A stretch of 64,000 nucleotides of DNA, from the NCBI RefSeq assembly GCF_007746075.1, contig NZ_CP036339.1:1-64000 (forward strand). The letters run 5' to 3'. The translations under genes and the position numbers were made by a program. The notes below the pieces were generated by a model, which saw only the letters and a list, made by a program, of their open reading frames with translations, made no database searches and was not told where the DNA came from. Each line of letters begins with the position of its first letter. The first letter of the stretch is position 1. Source of the DNA: Lacipirellula limnantheis (GTDB lineage Bacteria > Planctomycetota > Planctomycetia > Pirellulales > Lacipirellulaceae). Shown piece by piece: positions 18,314-29,006 of this stretch.

Positions 18314-21300
18314 TCATTGCCCTCCTGAACCGGCCGCCGATGTTTCGGCGGGCGGCGTTGGGGCGGTCTGCTGAGCGGCAAGGAACTTGAGCAGATCGAG
18401 GAATTCGATGCCGCTCAGGCCCTCGTGCAGATGCTCCGGCATGCTCGACACTTCTACTTCTTCGCGATGATCGATCTGATCTTGGGGAATTTTCTGCAAC
18501 GTTCCCTGCCCGACCAGGAGCGATAGCTCGTCCTCATTTTCGCCGACGACCAAGCCCGAGTAGGCTTTGCCGTCGACCGTGAGAACGTTGGTGGCGCGAT
18601 ACTTCGGATCAAGCTTCTTGTTGGGGAAGAGGATCGACTCGAGGATCTCCTCGCTGCGGAGACGTTTGCCGACGTCGGACAGGTTGGGTCCGAACTCCGA
18701 GCCCTCGCCGCCGACGCGGTGGCAGGCCTGGCAGGCGCGTTTGAACACCTTGACGCCTTCGTCGGGGTTGCCTTCCAGGCCGTTGAGCCGCGCGGTGAGC
18801 GTCGTGCGATGACCATCCTTGTCGTAATGCTGGACGATCGACTTCACGAGCGACGTGACCTCGCGACCGCGGTCGTTGCCGGCGGCGACGCGATCGAGGA
18901 ACGCGGCGGCGGTCGGATTATCGGCGGCGAGATCGTGCCCCTGCTGCCGAGCCTGTTCCCACACGGGACGCAGGGCGCCGAGCGTGCTTTCGAGGCTGAA
19001 AGTCAGCTCGCTGTCGAGCGGATGCTGGAAGGTGCCCAGCACTGCCGTCACGCTTTCCGGCGTTGGGAAGAAGCTAAGGCCGCGGATTGCTTCGAGGCGG
19101 ACGCGCGGGTGGGGATCGTCGACAAGCGGGACGAGCAGCTCGAACGCCTGCGGATTGTAATCGCGCAGGTCGGCGATGATATGGGCCGCCGCTGCGCGGG
19201 CGTCTGGGGTTGGCGAGGCAAGAATCTGCTTCACGAGTTCGACGTCGACGACTTTCTGTCCGGAAAGAGCCCACATGGCGTCGACCAGCAGCCGATCGTG
19301 CTCGGGATCTTGCGGATCGATCGAAGCGACCCAAGTCTTCACGGCGGCGACGACTTCATCCTTCGGGCGATCGCGCAGTTCGCGTTGAACGCGGTACTTG
19401 GTCGAAGCTTCGTACTCGCGGAGTTGCTCCAGCAGCTCGGGGACCGTTTTGCCGGCTTGAATCACTGGGGTGACCAGCGGCCGGCCCTCGGCGTGGATGC
19501 GGTAGATGCGGCCGTGGCTGTGATCGCGGTTGGGATCGCGCTGCGAATATTGCATGTGGCCGATGAGCGGGTTGTGCCAATCGACGAAGTAGAGGGCGCC
19601 GTCGGGGCCGATCTGCGGATCGCCGGGGCGGAAGTTGCGGTCGGTCGACGTGACGAGGTCTTCGACGCGCCGGCCGTCGTAGCCGGCGCCGTCGTCCTTC
19701 ACGTTGAACTGCAGGATGCCGTTCATGTTGATGACGCAGGCGTAGAAGAAGTTGCCTTGCGACGACTCGGGGAAGTGGCGGCTGAAGAGGAAGCCGTTGC
19801 CCAGGGCGGGCCGCATTGTGCCGCCTTCGTAGTGGATGAACTCGCGGTTGTTGCCGCGGGCGTCGTACTCGGCGCCGGTGAGGGGCGTGGCCCAGTGCTG
19901 GTCGGCGACGGTGCCGTCGCCGAGGAAGGGCTGGCCCCAATCGTTGTGGGTGAAGCACCAGGCGTTCACCAGGCAGGGATAGATGTATTTTTCCAGCTTC
20001 TGCGTGCGCGGGTCGTAGGTATAGCTGACCGATTTATCTTTGTTTCGCAAGGGGCCGTAGGCGGTTTCGACGGTGCCGCTGAGGGCGAGCCCTTCCAGCA
20101 TCACGAGGCGGCCGTCGGGAGTCCATTCGAACGCGCTGATGGCATGGTGGGTGTCGTCAGTGGCGAAGCCGTCGAGGACCACCTCGCGAACGTCGGCCTT
20201 ATCGTCGCCGTCGGTGTCTTTGAGAAACAGCAACTTTGGCTGGCTGACGACCAGCGCGCCGCCGTTCCAGAGCTCGAAGCCGACCGGCACGTGCAACCCG
20301 TCGGCGAAGACGGTGGACTTGTCGGCCTTGCCGTCGCCGTCGGTGTCTTCGAAGATGATCAGCTTGTCGTTGGGCTTGGGGTCGCCCGGCTTCCATTGCG
20401 GGTAGCTCGGCATGCAGGCGGCCCAGAGGCGGCCCTTGTTGTCGAACGCCATCTGCACCGGCTTGGCGAGTTCGGGGAAATCTTCCTCGGAGGCGAAGGT
20501 CTGGATCTTGTAGCCCTCGGGAACTTTCATCTGCTTGAGGGCTTCATCGGGCGTGAGGATGCGGAGTTCTTCGGGTTCGGAATAAGGCTTCGTGCCGAAC
20601 GCAGTCGGCGGGATCGCGAGGACTGGGTTGAGGTCGTCGGGCACCGGCGGGGTCTTGCCTTGGGCGAGGGCCCAGACGACCTTGTCGCGGTCGGCGCACA
20701 TCTTGCGAATCTTGGCGTACTCGGCGGGGAAAGTTTCGACGTCGAGCGGCTTCGAGCGGCTGCCGTAGACGTACCAGCCGTTGACCATGCGGTAGTCTTG
20801 TTGGTGGTGCCATTGGAGGTCGATGATGGCTTCTTTGAGGTCCATCAATTGCTGGCCGATCTTCTCATATTCTTCAGGTGACCACTCCGGTTCGGATTCA
20901 ACTGAAAATAGAGCAGCGATCAATCCATTCGCGACGAGGATGTCGCCAGCTTCATTAATGTGCACGCCATTTGTAGTGAGTTTTGACTCAGTTGACGGGC
21001 TCGTAGCGCGATGGGTTAGGTTGAATAGGTCGACGAACGGCATCTTTTGCGCCTTCGCAAACTCCGCCATCGCATCAGCGTAAAGCTTGAGATTCTCGTT
21101 CTCCTTCTTGCCGTTCGGCATCAACGGGTTGCCGGTCGCTTCGTAGGCGATTGGCGACACCAGCACGATCCGCGGCGCTTTGCCATCCTTGGTGAACTCC
21201 TCGCGAGTTCGCTTTACCCAGGCGGCTAAGTCTTCTTTGAACTTCGGCAGTCCTTCAGGCCCGGCGTACGACTCGTTGTAGCCAAAGAAGGCGAGGATCA

Positions 21301-21631
21301 CGTTCGGCGCGAAAACCGCGAGCGGATCGTCGATCGCTGTGTAATCGTTCGGGCGTTGCTGGTTGCCGACTTCGTCCGCAGGCCAGCCGAAGTTACGGAC
21401 GACGAGTTCATGTTCGGGGAATCGCGTGTGGAGCAGCGCCTCGAAGTTGCCGTAGAGACGCATCCGCTCGGCGAGGCCATTGCCGACCAGGGCGATGCGG
21501 TCGTGGGGCTGCAGTTCGAGTTGCGGCTTGGCCTCAGCGTCGGCGCACTGCGCCGGCGTCGCTGTGACTCCGGCAGCGACGAACAGGAGTAGTGCCAATC
21601 CAATGAAGCGAATGCTGAAAAAACTACGCAC
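18314..21631 (-). CDS. PVC-type SGNH / membrane-bound dehydrogenase / HEAT / cytochrome c protein
   Basis: A giant exported oxidoreductase-like protein of a type abundant in Planctomycetes and Verrucomicrobia. In order: signal peptide (RSFFSIRFIGLALLLFVAAG), an SGNH/GDSL-hydrolase-like domain (about 40-270, DRIALVGNGLAERM...FFGYNES...TNGVHINEAGD), a PVC-type beta-propeller dehydrogenase domain (about 390-770, EDTDGDGKAD and NRDHSHGRIYRI), HEAT-like repeats (about 840-950), and a terminal cytochrome c with CQACH haem site (DNA about 18719-18735) followed by the PVC haem-domain tail YSGLVVGENEDEL. GTG 21631 has GGAG about 8 nt upstream and opens directly on the signal peptide; an ATG at 21682 in the same frame is an alternative. 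Probably periplasmic; substrate unknown, sugar oxidation plausible. Confidence 0.88.
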   Translation of the reverse strand: MRSFFSIRFIGLALLLFVAAGVTATPAQCADAEAKPQLELQPHDRIALVGNGLAERMRLYGNFEALLHTRFPEHELVVRNFGWPADEVGNQQRPNDYTAIDDPLAVFAPNVILAFFGYNESYAGPEGLPKFKEDLAAWVKRTREEFTKDGKAPRIVLVSPIAYEATGNPLMPNGKKENENLKLYADAMAEFAKAQKMPFVDLFNLTHRATSPSTESKLTTNGVHINEAGDILVANGLIAALFSVESEPEWSPEEYEKIGQQLMDLKEAIIDLQWHHQQDYRMVNGWYVYGSRSKPLDVETFPAEYAKIRKMCADRDKVVWALAQGKTPPVPDDLNPVLAIPPTAFGTKPYSEPEELRILTPDEALKQMKVPEGYKIQTFASEEDFPELAKPVQMAFDNKGRLWAACMPSYPQWKPGDPKPNDKLIIFEDTDGDGKADKSTVFADGLHVPVGFELWNGGALVVSQPKLLFLKDTDGDDKADVREVVLDGFATDDTHHAISAFEWTPDGRLVMLEGLALSGTVETAYGPLRNKDKSVSYTYDPRTQKLEKYIYPCLVNAWCFTHNDWGQPFLGDGTVADQHWATPLTGAEYDARGNNREFIHYEGGTMRPALGNGFLFSRHFPESSQGNFFYACVINMNGILQFNVKDDGAGYDGRRVEDLVTSTDRNFRPGDPQIGPDGALYFVDWHNPLIGHMQYSQRDPNRDHSHGRIYRIHAEGRPLVTPVIQAGKTVPELLEQLREYEASTKYRVQRELRDRPKDEVVAAVKTWVASIDPQDPEHDRLLVDAMWALSGQKVVDVELVKQILASPTPDARAAAAHIIADLRDYNPQAFELLVPLVDDPHPRVRLEAIRGLSFFPTPESVTAVLGTFQHPLDSELTFSLESTLGALRPVWEQARQQGHDLAADNPTAAAFLDRVAAGNDRGREVTSLVKSIVQHYDKDGHRTTLTARLNGLEGNPDEGVKVFKRACQACHRVGGEGSEFGPNLSDVGKRLRSEEILESILFPNKKLDPKYRATNVLTVDGKAYSGLVVGENEDELSLLVGQGTLQKIPQDQIDHREEVEVSSMPEHLHEGLSGIEFLDLLKFLAAQQTAPTPPAETSAAGSGGQ

Positions 21632-21720
21632 GTCGAGAACTCCGTTGCGTTTAGAAGACGAAGGTATGGCGAGAAGAGACATTCAGAAATCGAATCAACT
21701 TATTATAGTCGAGCGCGGCA

Positions 21721-21798
21721 TGGGGTCGGGAGCCTTTTGCCACTGGAGAATCTGTTTGTCGAACAAAGCACCCAGTGGCAACACGCTCCCGAACCCGT
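21721..21798. repeat. GGGGTCGGGAGCC palindrome (family 2), intergenic copy
   Basis: Left arm 21721-21747 (TGGGGTCGGGAGCCTTTTGC CACTGG...) and right arm 21773-21798 (CAGTGGCAACACGCTCCCGA ACCC...) are imperfect inverses around a roughly 25-nt loop. It lies between divergent genes. Homologous to copies at 32120 (inside uvrA) and 57005. Confidence 0.85.
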
Positions 21799-21928
21799 TT
21801 GGACGATGCGGGTGCGCGAAATGCCGGTAAAGTCTCCGCAAAAAATGGGCGAATCGCTTGTAAGATGTTGCGAAGTGCGCCGTATTTTCGGCTTCTCATC
21901 ATCGCTTATCGGCACGAGGTTTTTCATC

Positions 21929-22873
21929 ATGGGCATCGCGCTGCAGGGTTGCGTGGGAGCTTGTTTGTCTCGCATCGCCGTCGGCGTAGCCGTTTTCGCG
22001 ATCACTTGGCCCGCGTTCGCGGCCGCGCCAGCGAAGAAGGTGCTGGTCATCGGGATCGACGGCTGCCGCTTCGATGCGGTGAAGCAGGCTGACGCGCCGC
22101 ATCTCGATGCGCTGATGAAGGCGGGCGCCGTCGCGCAGCCGACGCGGATCTTTCCGGCGCACTATCGCGAGGCCGACACGATCAGCGGGCCAGGCTGGTC
22201 GAACATTTTGTGCGGCGTGTGGGCTGACAAACATCGAGTGATGGACAACGAGTTCACGGCGCCGAACTACGAGGAGTTTCCCCACTTCTTCGCGCGTTTG
22301 AAGGAAGCAAAGCCGGAGGCGGTAACGGCGTCGTTTTCCGACTGGGGACCAATCGCGAAAAGGATTCTAAGCGCCGCCGACGTGACGTTTGACGCCAACG
22401 AGACCGACAAGGATTATGTCTCGGGCGACGTGGCAGTGACGGCGGCCGCGAGTAAGTACCTACGCGAGGCCGATCCGGCGGCGACGGTCGTCTACCTCGG
22501 GCAGGTCGACGAAACGGGGCACAAGGAGGGCTTTCATCCCTCGGTCGCGCCGTATGTCAAAGCGATCGAGCAGGTCGATGGACATATCGGCGAGCTCTTG
22601 AAGGCGATCGAGTTGCGGCCGACGCGGGCGGACGAGGACTGGTTGATCCTCGTGACGACCGATCATGGCGGCAGCGGCACGGGGCACGGCGGCGGGCATG
22701 ACAACCCGGAGGTGGCCTGCTCGTGGTTGGTCGTGAGCGGCGATGCGGCGCAGCCGGGAAAGATCGCCGGCGAACATGGGCAGGTCGATCTCGTGCCGAC
22801 GGCGCTGAAGCACTTGGGCGTCGTCGTCGATCCTGCCTGGAAGCTGGATGGCGCCGCGGTCGGGTTGAAGTAG
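21929..22873 (+). CDS. Secreted alkaline-phosphatase-superfamily phosphodiesterase
   Basis: A 314-aa exported protein related to type I phosphodiesterase/nucleotide pyrophosphatase. After a hydrophobic signal (IAVGVAVFAITWPAFAA, about 14-30) comes KKVLVIGIDGCRFDAV with the first metal-binding Asp, then ISGPGWSNILCGVWADKHRV containing the probable Ser nucleophile, a downstream GQVDETGHKEGFH metal site and TTDHGGSGTGHGGGHD. The order is that of the alkaline-phosphatase fold. ATG 21929 has GAGG about 10 nt upstream; the longer frame would translate the palindrome at 21721. Substrate unknown. Confidence 0.85.
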   Translation: MGIALQGCVGACLSRIAVGVAVFAITWPAFAAAPAKKVLVIGIDGCRFDAVKQADAPHLDALMKAGAVAQPTRIFPAHYREADTISGPGWSNILCGVWADKHRVMDNEFTAPNYEEFPHFFARLKEAKPEAVTASFSDWGPIAKRILSAADVTFDANETDKDYVSGDVAVTAAASKYLREADPAATVVYLGQVDETGHKEGFHPSVAPYVKAIEQVDGHIGELLKAIELRPTRADEDWLILVTTDHGGSGTGHGGGHDNPEVACSWLVVSGDAAQPGKIAGEHGQVDLVPTALKHLGVVVDPAWKLDGAAVGLK

Positions 22874-22994
22874 TCTGACCTACCTACGCAGAGCAGGAAG
22901 AGAAGGACGAGCGCGATGGCGGCGATGCGGAGGTTGCGGAGCATGGGCGATGTCAATGCAGAATTGGTCAATGATCGCACAGCCTTTCCAGGCA

Positions 22995-23777
22995 TCATGC
23001 CGCAGTTGCGCGCGAGTTGGCGATCAGTTGCGATAAATCGCGAAACGTCACAATGTGCGGTGGCAGTGGATTTGCAACTTCCTTATAGAACACCGCGATC
23101 GAATACATGGCGACGGAGATTGAAATCGTCGGTATTAACCAAACGAGGTCAGAGAACATCCAGGCAGCGAATGCTCCGCAAACTGCTACAAGGAGACCAA
23201 AGGAGCCTGCGCGGAAGGTAACGTCTCTCCAGAACTGAGGGAGCGCGGGCAGCGCGTGCTCGGTCATCCATCGCACGTGCATCCAGAATTGGTCGAGATT
23301 GTTGCCTCGCATCACGTCAATGATGCGCGTGCTGGGCGCAAAACGAGGGCAATCTTTCCGCAAGTTCTTGGCAACTTGTTGGATGCCGGTGAATACGCCC
23401 GCCGCATCGCAGTATCGACCAAATACTGGGATTGGGGCAAAAGAGGCTGCCACCGGCGCTCTAGACGCGATGAACGCCGCCAGAGAACCGAACGTCAATT
23501 GCGGAGCGAATTCTCGTTGCCAGTCTTCGAAACTTCGTTCTGCAACGTCATACCCAAAGAAATTCTTCCACTCGTCGATGCTGCAAGTGAAATTGAAGAA
23601 TTTTTCGATACGGTGAAAAATATCAATGAGATCGAGTTCGCCCCACATACCGTCGGCCAACATGTAGGCGTAAATTTGCGTGTCGGCGTCGAAGGGCTCG
23701 CTGCCACCAGTTGAATACTCCCAGGACTCTTGCAGTCCGTACAGCACTTGCGATTGCGTGTATCGTTGCGCGTCCAT
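22995..23777 (-). CDS. Hypothetical protein with two C-terminal membrane segments
   Basis: A 260-aa protein of unknown function. The soluble N-terminal part is acidic and aromatic-rich (ADGMWGELDLIDIFHRIEKF) with no domain recognised. Two hydrophobic segments follow near residues 190-210 (AGSFGLLVAVCGAFAAWMF) and 212-232 (WLIPTISISVAMYSIAVFY). GGAG lies 7 nt before the ATG at 23777; an ATG at 23789, four codons upstream, is possible. Its codons are less GC-biased than those of its neighbours, so it may be foreign. Confidence 0.7.
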   Translation of the reverse strand: MDAQRYTQSQVLYGLQESWEYSTGGSEPFDADTQIYAYMLADGMWGELDLIDIFHRIEKFFNFTCSIDEWKNFFGYDVAERSFEDWQREFAPQLTFGSLAAFIASRAPVAASFAPIPVFGRYCDAAGVFTGIQQVAKNLRKDCPRFAPSTRIIDVMRGNNLDQFWMHVRWMTEHALPALPQFWRDVTFRAGSFGLLVAVCGAFAAWMFSDLVWLIPTISISVAMYSIAVFYKEVANPLPPHIVTFRDLSQLIANSRATAA

Positions 23778-23841
23778 TCGAGTCTCCATTGTGCAGGAAA
23801 TCTCAACTTCAGCCTGAGTTAGCGTTCTTAGGGCTCCAACG

Positions 23842-23877
23842 CCTTAGCCCCCGGCTTGAAGAGCCGGGGGCTTAGGG
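23842..23877. repeat. Strong CCCCCGGC hairpin between two minus-strand genes
   Basis: CCTTAGCCCCCGGCTTGAAG followed by AGCCGGGGGCTTAGGG, a stem of about 15 bp with a tiny loop. It lies 29 bp beyond the superoxide dismutase stop, so it may stop or protect that transcript, although no T-run follows. It resembles family 1 in its TAGCCCCCGG core. Confidence 0.75.
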
Positions 23878-23905
23878 CATGCTTGTGTTGTTGATACTTT
23901 AAGAA

Positions 23906-24655
<750 letters not shown>

Positions 24656-25224
24656 AGAATCAAAGCCTCCTCAGGGGTGGGACTGAATTGTTTGGATTTG
24701 TTAAAAGCCGCTGGTTCTGAAGCCTATTCAACAACCATCGCTCTTGAAATGCTTAGCGGATAAAGACGCAACCATAGAGGACACAGAGAGCGCAAAGAAA
24801 AGCCGGAAGAGATTATCGCCTCTTCGTCTTCTCTGTGACCTCTGTGTGCTCTGTGGTAAACGCATTTTTTGCTAGCGATCGAATACTTCAGAACCGGGGG
24901 CATTCATGCGCGAGTGGCGCCCGTTGCATGCAGCGTTGCCGTCTTCGCGACCGTCAATGTTAACGCTGTTGGGGGGTGGGTGCCACCGAGTTGCTGGCGC
25001 CGGCGGGGGACGTGGTCTCATCGCAACTGCTATGACGATCGACACTTACGACGGGTTCGACAGTTCGGCGGAATTCCCGCGAACCGGTCGACCCACCTGG
25101 CGGATCCTTCCGTAGAACCAGGCAGACCGGATAAGGATAGTCCCGCATCAGGAAGGGCGGGCGGTGAGCGCGTCGAGCTGAGAGGAACTCGCTCGGAAGC
25201 GCCTAGGGATTGGAGCCTTCCATC
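24656..25224. other. Intergenic region upstream of sod
   Basis: A 569-bp gene-free stretch between divergent genes. It holds one family-3 palindrome (24762-24863). The remainder, including a seven-G run near 24969, shows nothing recognisable. Confidence 0.5.
24762..24863. repeat. ACACAGAG palindrome (family 3)
   Basis: Left arm 24765-24799 (GACGCAACCATAGAGGACAC...) and right arm 24828-24863 (...GTGTGCTCTGTGGTAAACGC) are imperfect inverses made of GGACACAGAG units, with a roughly 28-nt loop. Confidence 0.8.
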
Positions 25225-26031
25225 ATGCGACTTCTCGCGCCATCGGCGTTTGCTCTGCGGAGCGGGGCCGCTCTTCTTTCGCTTGCCGTTTCCTTGTCGC
25301 CGCTGAGCGCGGCGCCCGCTGCGGCTGCCGACACGGGGTTGGCGTTCGACTTTGGCCGCACGATCGAATGCCGCGACGTGACGCCGACGGAGTTCGTGGA
25401 GCGGTATCCCGATGAGCGGATCGTCGAGGCGACGCTGCGGTTGAGCGTTTATCTCACTTCGGGCGCCATCAGCGACGTGGAGACGATCCGAGTGGAGATC
25501 GGCGACGTCGATCGGCGGCTGCGGGTGCATGGCTTCGCGCCGCGCACGCGTCTGGAGAGCGAGTTTGCCGAGGCGATCGAGACGGTGACGACGGTGGAGA
25601 AGTCGCACTCGTTCGAGGTGTCGCTCGGCGGCGAAATCCCCTGCATCGGCGGCACGCCCGCGCATGTGACGCCGTCGATCGGCGGCGGTAAAGGGGGGAA
25701 GGAAGTCGTCACGGAAAAGCAGAAGCGGGTGGCGCCCCAGCAAGCGGTGGTCGCCAGCGGCACAACCAATGAGGAGCACGGAGTCTTCTTCGTGCTGCGG
25801 CCGTCGCCGACGACGTCGCTGGAAGGGGTGCATGAACTGAAGGTGCAGTTCGTCGTGCCGGTCACATGGCGCGGCGACGCGATTCGCGTCGCGGTGCAGG
25901 CGGCCGGGAATCAGAAGGTGTTGTGGATGACCCAGCAGAAGGTGCTGGCGGAGAAGTCGACGGCGGTGGCGCTGTATCTGGAAGGGGACTTCGCAGCGCG
26001 ACGGGCGGCCGAGCGGCTGGTGCGGCATTAG
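25225..26031 (+). CDS. Exported hypothetical protein
   Basis: A 268-aa protein with an N-terminal signal (SGAALLSLAVSLSPLSAAPA) and no recognised domain. The mature part is beta-strand-like: FDFGRTIECRDVTPTEF, LRLSVYLTSGAISDVETIRVEI, and a C-terminal VHELKVQFVVPVTWRG. ATG 25225 is preceded by GGAG at 9-10 nt; an upstream TTG would add five residues. It looks like a planctomycete-specific periplasmic protein of unknown role. Confidence 0.75.
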   Translation: MRLLAPSAFALRSGAALLSLAVSLSPLSAAPAAAADTGLAFDFGRTIECRDVTPTEFVERYPDERIVEATLRLSVYLTSGAISDVETIRVEIGDVDRRLRVHGFAPRTRLESEFAEAIETVTTVEKSHSFEVSLGGEIPCIGGTPAHVTPSIGGGKGGKEVVTEKQKRVAPQQAVVASGTTNEEHGVFFVLRPSPTTSLEGVHELKVQFVVPVTWRGDAIRVAVQAAGNQKVLWMTQQKVLAEKSTAVALYLEGDFAARRAAERLVRH

Positions 26032-26053
26032 AACGAAGCCGCCGACAAGTACA

Positions 26054-26176
26054 TTTACCACAAAGACACGAAGGCACTAAGGACGCACCAAGGATTTACG
26101 GAGATGCCACGATCGATTTCCAGTCACTCCTTATCTTCTTAGCGACTTCTCGGCGTTTTCGTGTCTTTGCGGTTAA
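26054..26176. repeat. CACAAAGACACGAAGG palindrome between convergent genes (family 3)
   Basis: Left arm 26055-26082 (TTTACCACAAAGACACGAAG...) and right arm 26137-26175 (...TTTTCGTGTCTTTGCGGTTAA) are imperfect inverses. It fills the 156-bp gap between two convergent genes, where it could serve both as a 3'-end structure. Confidence 0.75.
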
Positions 26177-26187
26177 GCATTCTTAGC

Positions 26188-27063
26188 TTAGGTCCCTAAT
26201 CGTCGCAGGCAGCTGACGGCGGCTAGGGCGAGTGGCAGGAGTGCCATGCTCGTTGGCTCGGGGAGGGCTTGGATCGCGGTCGGGGGGAGGGTGACGCCGA
26301 ATTGGCGTTGGTAGAGGAGAAAGTCGACGCCGTCGGTGCGGGCGTCGCCGTCGACGTCGCCGGTCGCGAATGTGGTGACGGCCGGGCCGAAGTTGGTTTT
26401 GATGACGTTCAGGTCGGTCGCGTTGACGCTGTTGCTGGCGTTGAAGTCCGCGATGGCGGCGATCCGCAGCGCGCCAGAAACGGCGCCGGCGTGACTTCCG
26501 GACAGATTGGCCGCGGTGCTGATTTGCCCCGTGAGGACAAATGTGCCGGCGGCGTAAGCGCCGGCCGCGGTGGTCGTGCCGCCGGCAGTATGCCCCACCG
26601 AGACTTGCGACGCCTGACCGGTGCGGCCGAACGTAATGCTGGCGGCGACGTCGGCGTCGGCGGGCGGGCTCAGCACGTTGGCGGAAACTTCAATCCATTG
26701 CGGCCCGGCGGTGGTGAACGATTGCTCGAACAGCAGGCCGGCGGTGGCCTTGGGCTGCCCAACAGGCGCCGTCATGTTGGTGAGGCTCGAGGCGGAACCG
26801 GAAAAATTGAACTGCCGCGTGCCGACGATCGACGTTTGCAAACTCGTCGCCGCGAAGTCGAATCCTGACGGCAGCGTGTTGTCGCTGAGCGACGCGCTGC
26901 CGAGGATCGCCGGGGTGGTTTGCGCCGGCTTCGTGCCAGCCTTCAAGCTGAGCGAGCCGGAGATCGGCGCGAAGGTGGCGGCTGCCAGCGGTTGGCGCAT
27001 CGCCAGGAACGTGAACATTGCCGCCGCGGCGGTTCGTCCGCCGAGCCTGAGCAGCTGCCGCAT
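26188..27063 (-). CDS. Exported PEP-CTERM protein with dockerin-like repeats
   Basis: A 291-aa surface or exported protein. Signal peptide RTAAAAMFTFLAMRQPLAAA; a beta-rich, Ser/Thr/Ala-rich middle; two dockerin-type calcium loops near the C-terminus (ADFNASNSVNATDLNVIKTN and GDVDGDARTDGVDFLLYQRQ); then the sorting tail PEPTSMALLPLALAAVSCLRR: PEP motif, hydrophobic helix, arginines. PEP-CTERM tails are processed by exosortase in other bacteria; none is encoded here. ATG 27063 with GAGG about 10 nt upstream is preferred over in-frame starts up to 27126. Function unknown. Confidence 0.85.
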   Translation of the reverse strand: MRQLLRLGGRTAAAAMFTFLAMRQPLAAATFAPISGSLSLKAGTKPAQTTPAILGSASLSDNTLPSGFDFAATSLQTSIVGTRQFNFSGSASSLTNMTAPVGQPKATAGLLFEQSFTTAGPQWIEVSANVLSPPADADVAASITFGRTGQASQVSVGHTAGGTTTAAGAYAAGTFVLTGQISTAANLSGSHAGAVSGALRIAAIADFNASNSVNATDLNVIKTNFGPAVTTFATGDVDGDARTDGVDFLLYQRQFGVTLPPTAIQALPEPTSMALLPLALAAVSCLRRLGT

Positions 27064-27451
27064 CGCAGTTCGACCTCGAAGGTGCATTTGCCGCTGGTAA
27101 CGCAAAGAGAGGCGCGAAGCTCCCATTCTAGTTCGGCGAATTAGAAAGCGGCAATCAAATTGAAATAGCCAAGAGCCGGCCGCCGCGAGCCCCGAGGGGC
27201 GACATCGCGAGTCAGATCAGCCCCCGTGCGCCGTCAAACGTGCGGCGCTTGTGGCGGCGCGAGAGCCGAGGGCGGCCGCCTGGGGCCGGCGGCGATAAAT
27301 CGCTAACTCCATAGGGAACTGCCCTTTACGCCGATGTTGCTCGCGAGCGGTCGACGATTTGGCGCGGCGGTTGCAAACCATTCCGCGACGGACTTCTATT
27401 TCTCCGCTGCTGCGGAACGCGGCGGACTGGCATGACAGCGAGGCGGTGGCG
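27064..27451. other. Gap holding only a short GCCCCGAGGGGC palindrome
   Basis: About 390 bp without a convincing gene. A 12-bp perfect palindrome GCCCCGAGGGGC lies at 27187-27198. The rest is GC-rich sequence with no recognised element. Confidence 0.45.
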
Positions 27452-27718
27452 ATGGCCATCCTGAATTGTTTGTGGGTGGGCGTGCTGGCGGGGCTCGTCG
27501 GCAGCCGGTTGATTCGCACCAGTGATGGTTATGCCACCGCCGGCAGCAGCGTGGCCGTGGCCCTGGTGGGGGGCTTGATCGGATTGATGTCGCGGTCGCG
27601 GCTGGGGTACGCCCATGGCGAGCTGCCGCATATCGACATCGTGTCGGCGGGAATCGGGGCGGCGGTGGCGCTGGCGGCGTGGGGAGTGACGCAGCGGTTG
27701 TGCGTTTGCCGGCGATAG
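27452..27718 (+). CDS. Small membrane protein (transglycosylase-associated/YeaQ-like, weak)
   Basis: An 88-aa protein from ATG 27452, with GAGG about 9 nt upstream. Three hydrophobic segments: ILNCLWVGVLAGLVGSRLI, SSVAVALVGGLIGLMS and IVSAGIGAAVALAAWGV. The glycine-rich helices and small size resemble the YeaQ/GlsB group of stress-associated membrane proteins, but identity cannot be judged by eye. The same frame extends upstream to 27359 without a better start. Confidence 0.6.
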   Translation: MAILNCLWVGVLAGLVGSRLIRTSDGYATAGSSVAVALVGGLIGLMSRSRLGYAHGELPHIDIVSAGIGAAVALAAWGVTQRLCVCRR

Positions 27719-27745
27719 TGTGCCGGTAGCAGCGCGCACAAAAAA

Positions 27746-27793
27746 GTCACTCTGAACGAAGCGAAGTAGATTCTTCGCTCCGCTCAGAATGAC
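27746..27793. repeat. GTCATTCTGAG palindrome (family 4)
   Basis: GTCACTCTGAACGAAGCGAA + GTAGATTCTTCGCTCCGCTC + AGAATGAC: an almost complete inverted repeat lying between the convergent small membrane protein gene and ilvC. This sequence type is widespread in bacterial genomes. Confidence 0.85.
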
Positions 27794-27842
27794 ATGACTC
27801 GGTTAGGATGACGTGCGTTGGAGTCGATCGGGTTCCGCTCCG

Positions 27843-27859
27843 GCGGGTCGTTGACCCGC
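27843..27859. terminator. Stem-loop after ilvC
   Basis: GCGGGTC - GTT - GACCCGC, a perfect 7-bp stem 14 bp beyond the ilvC stop. No T-run follows in the direction of ilvC transcription, so terminator function is tentative. Confidence 0.4.
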
Positions 27860-27873
27860 GGCTGCGGCGTCGA

Positions 27874-28965
<1,092 letters not shown>

Positions 28966-28973
28966 CTAAGTGT

Positions 28974-28994
28974 GAGCGCCGACGTTCGGCGCTC
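28974..28994. terminator. Stem-loop after the PEP-CTERM gene
   Basis: GAGCGCC - GACGTTC - GGCGCTC, a perfect 7-bp stem 12 bp past the stop of the upstream minus-strand gene. It could separate that gene from ilvC. Confidence 0.45.
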
Positions 28995-29006
28995 GCGGTA
29001 TGTCTT

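Noticed and set aside
18719..20881. 720-codon open frame antisense to the PVC protein gene
   Set aside because: Same GC-shadow effect; no start signal or recognisable domain, while the opposite strand encodes a full multidomain protein.
22880..22945. Minus-strand start MLRNLRIAAIALVLLFLLC resembling a signal peptide
   Set aside because: The frame runs antisense into the phosphodiesterase gene with no sensible mature protein; at most a remnant of a lost gene.
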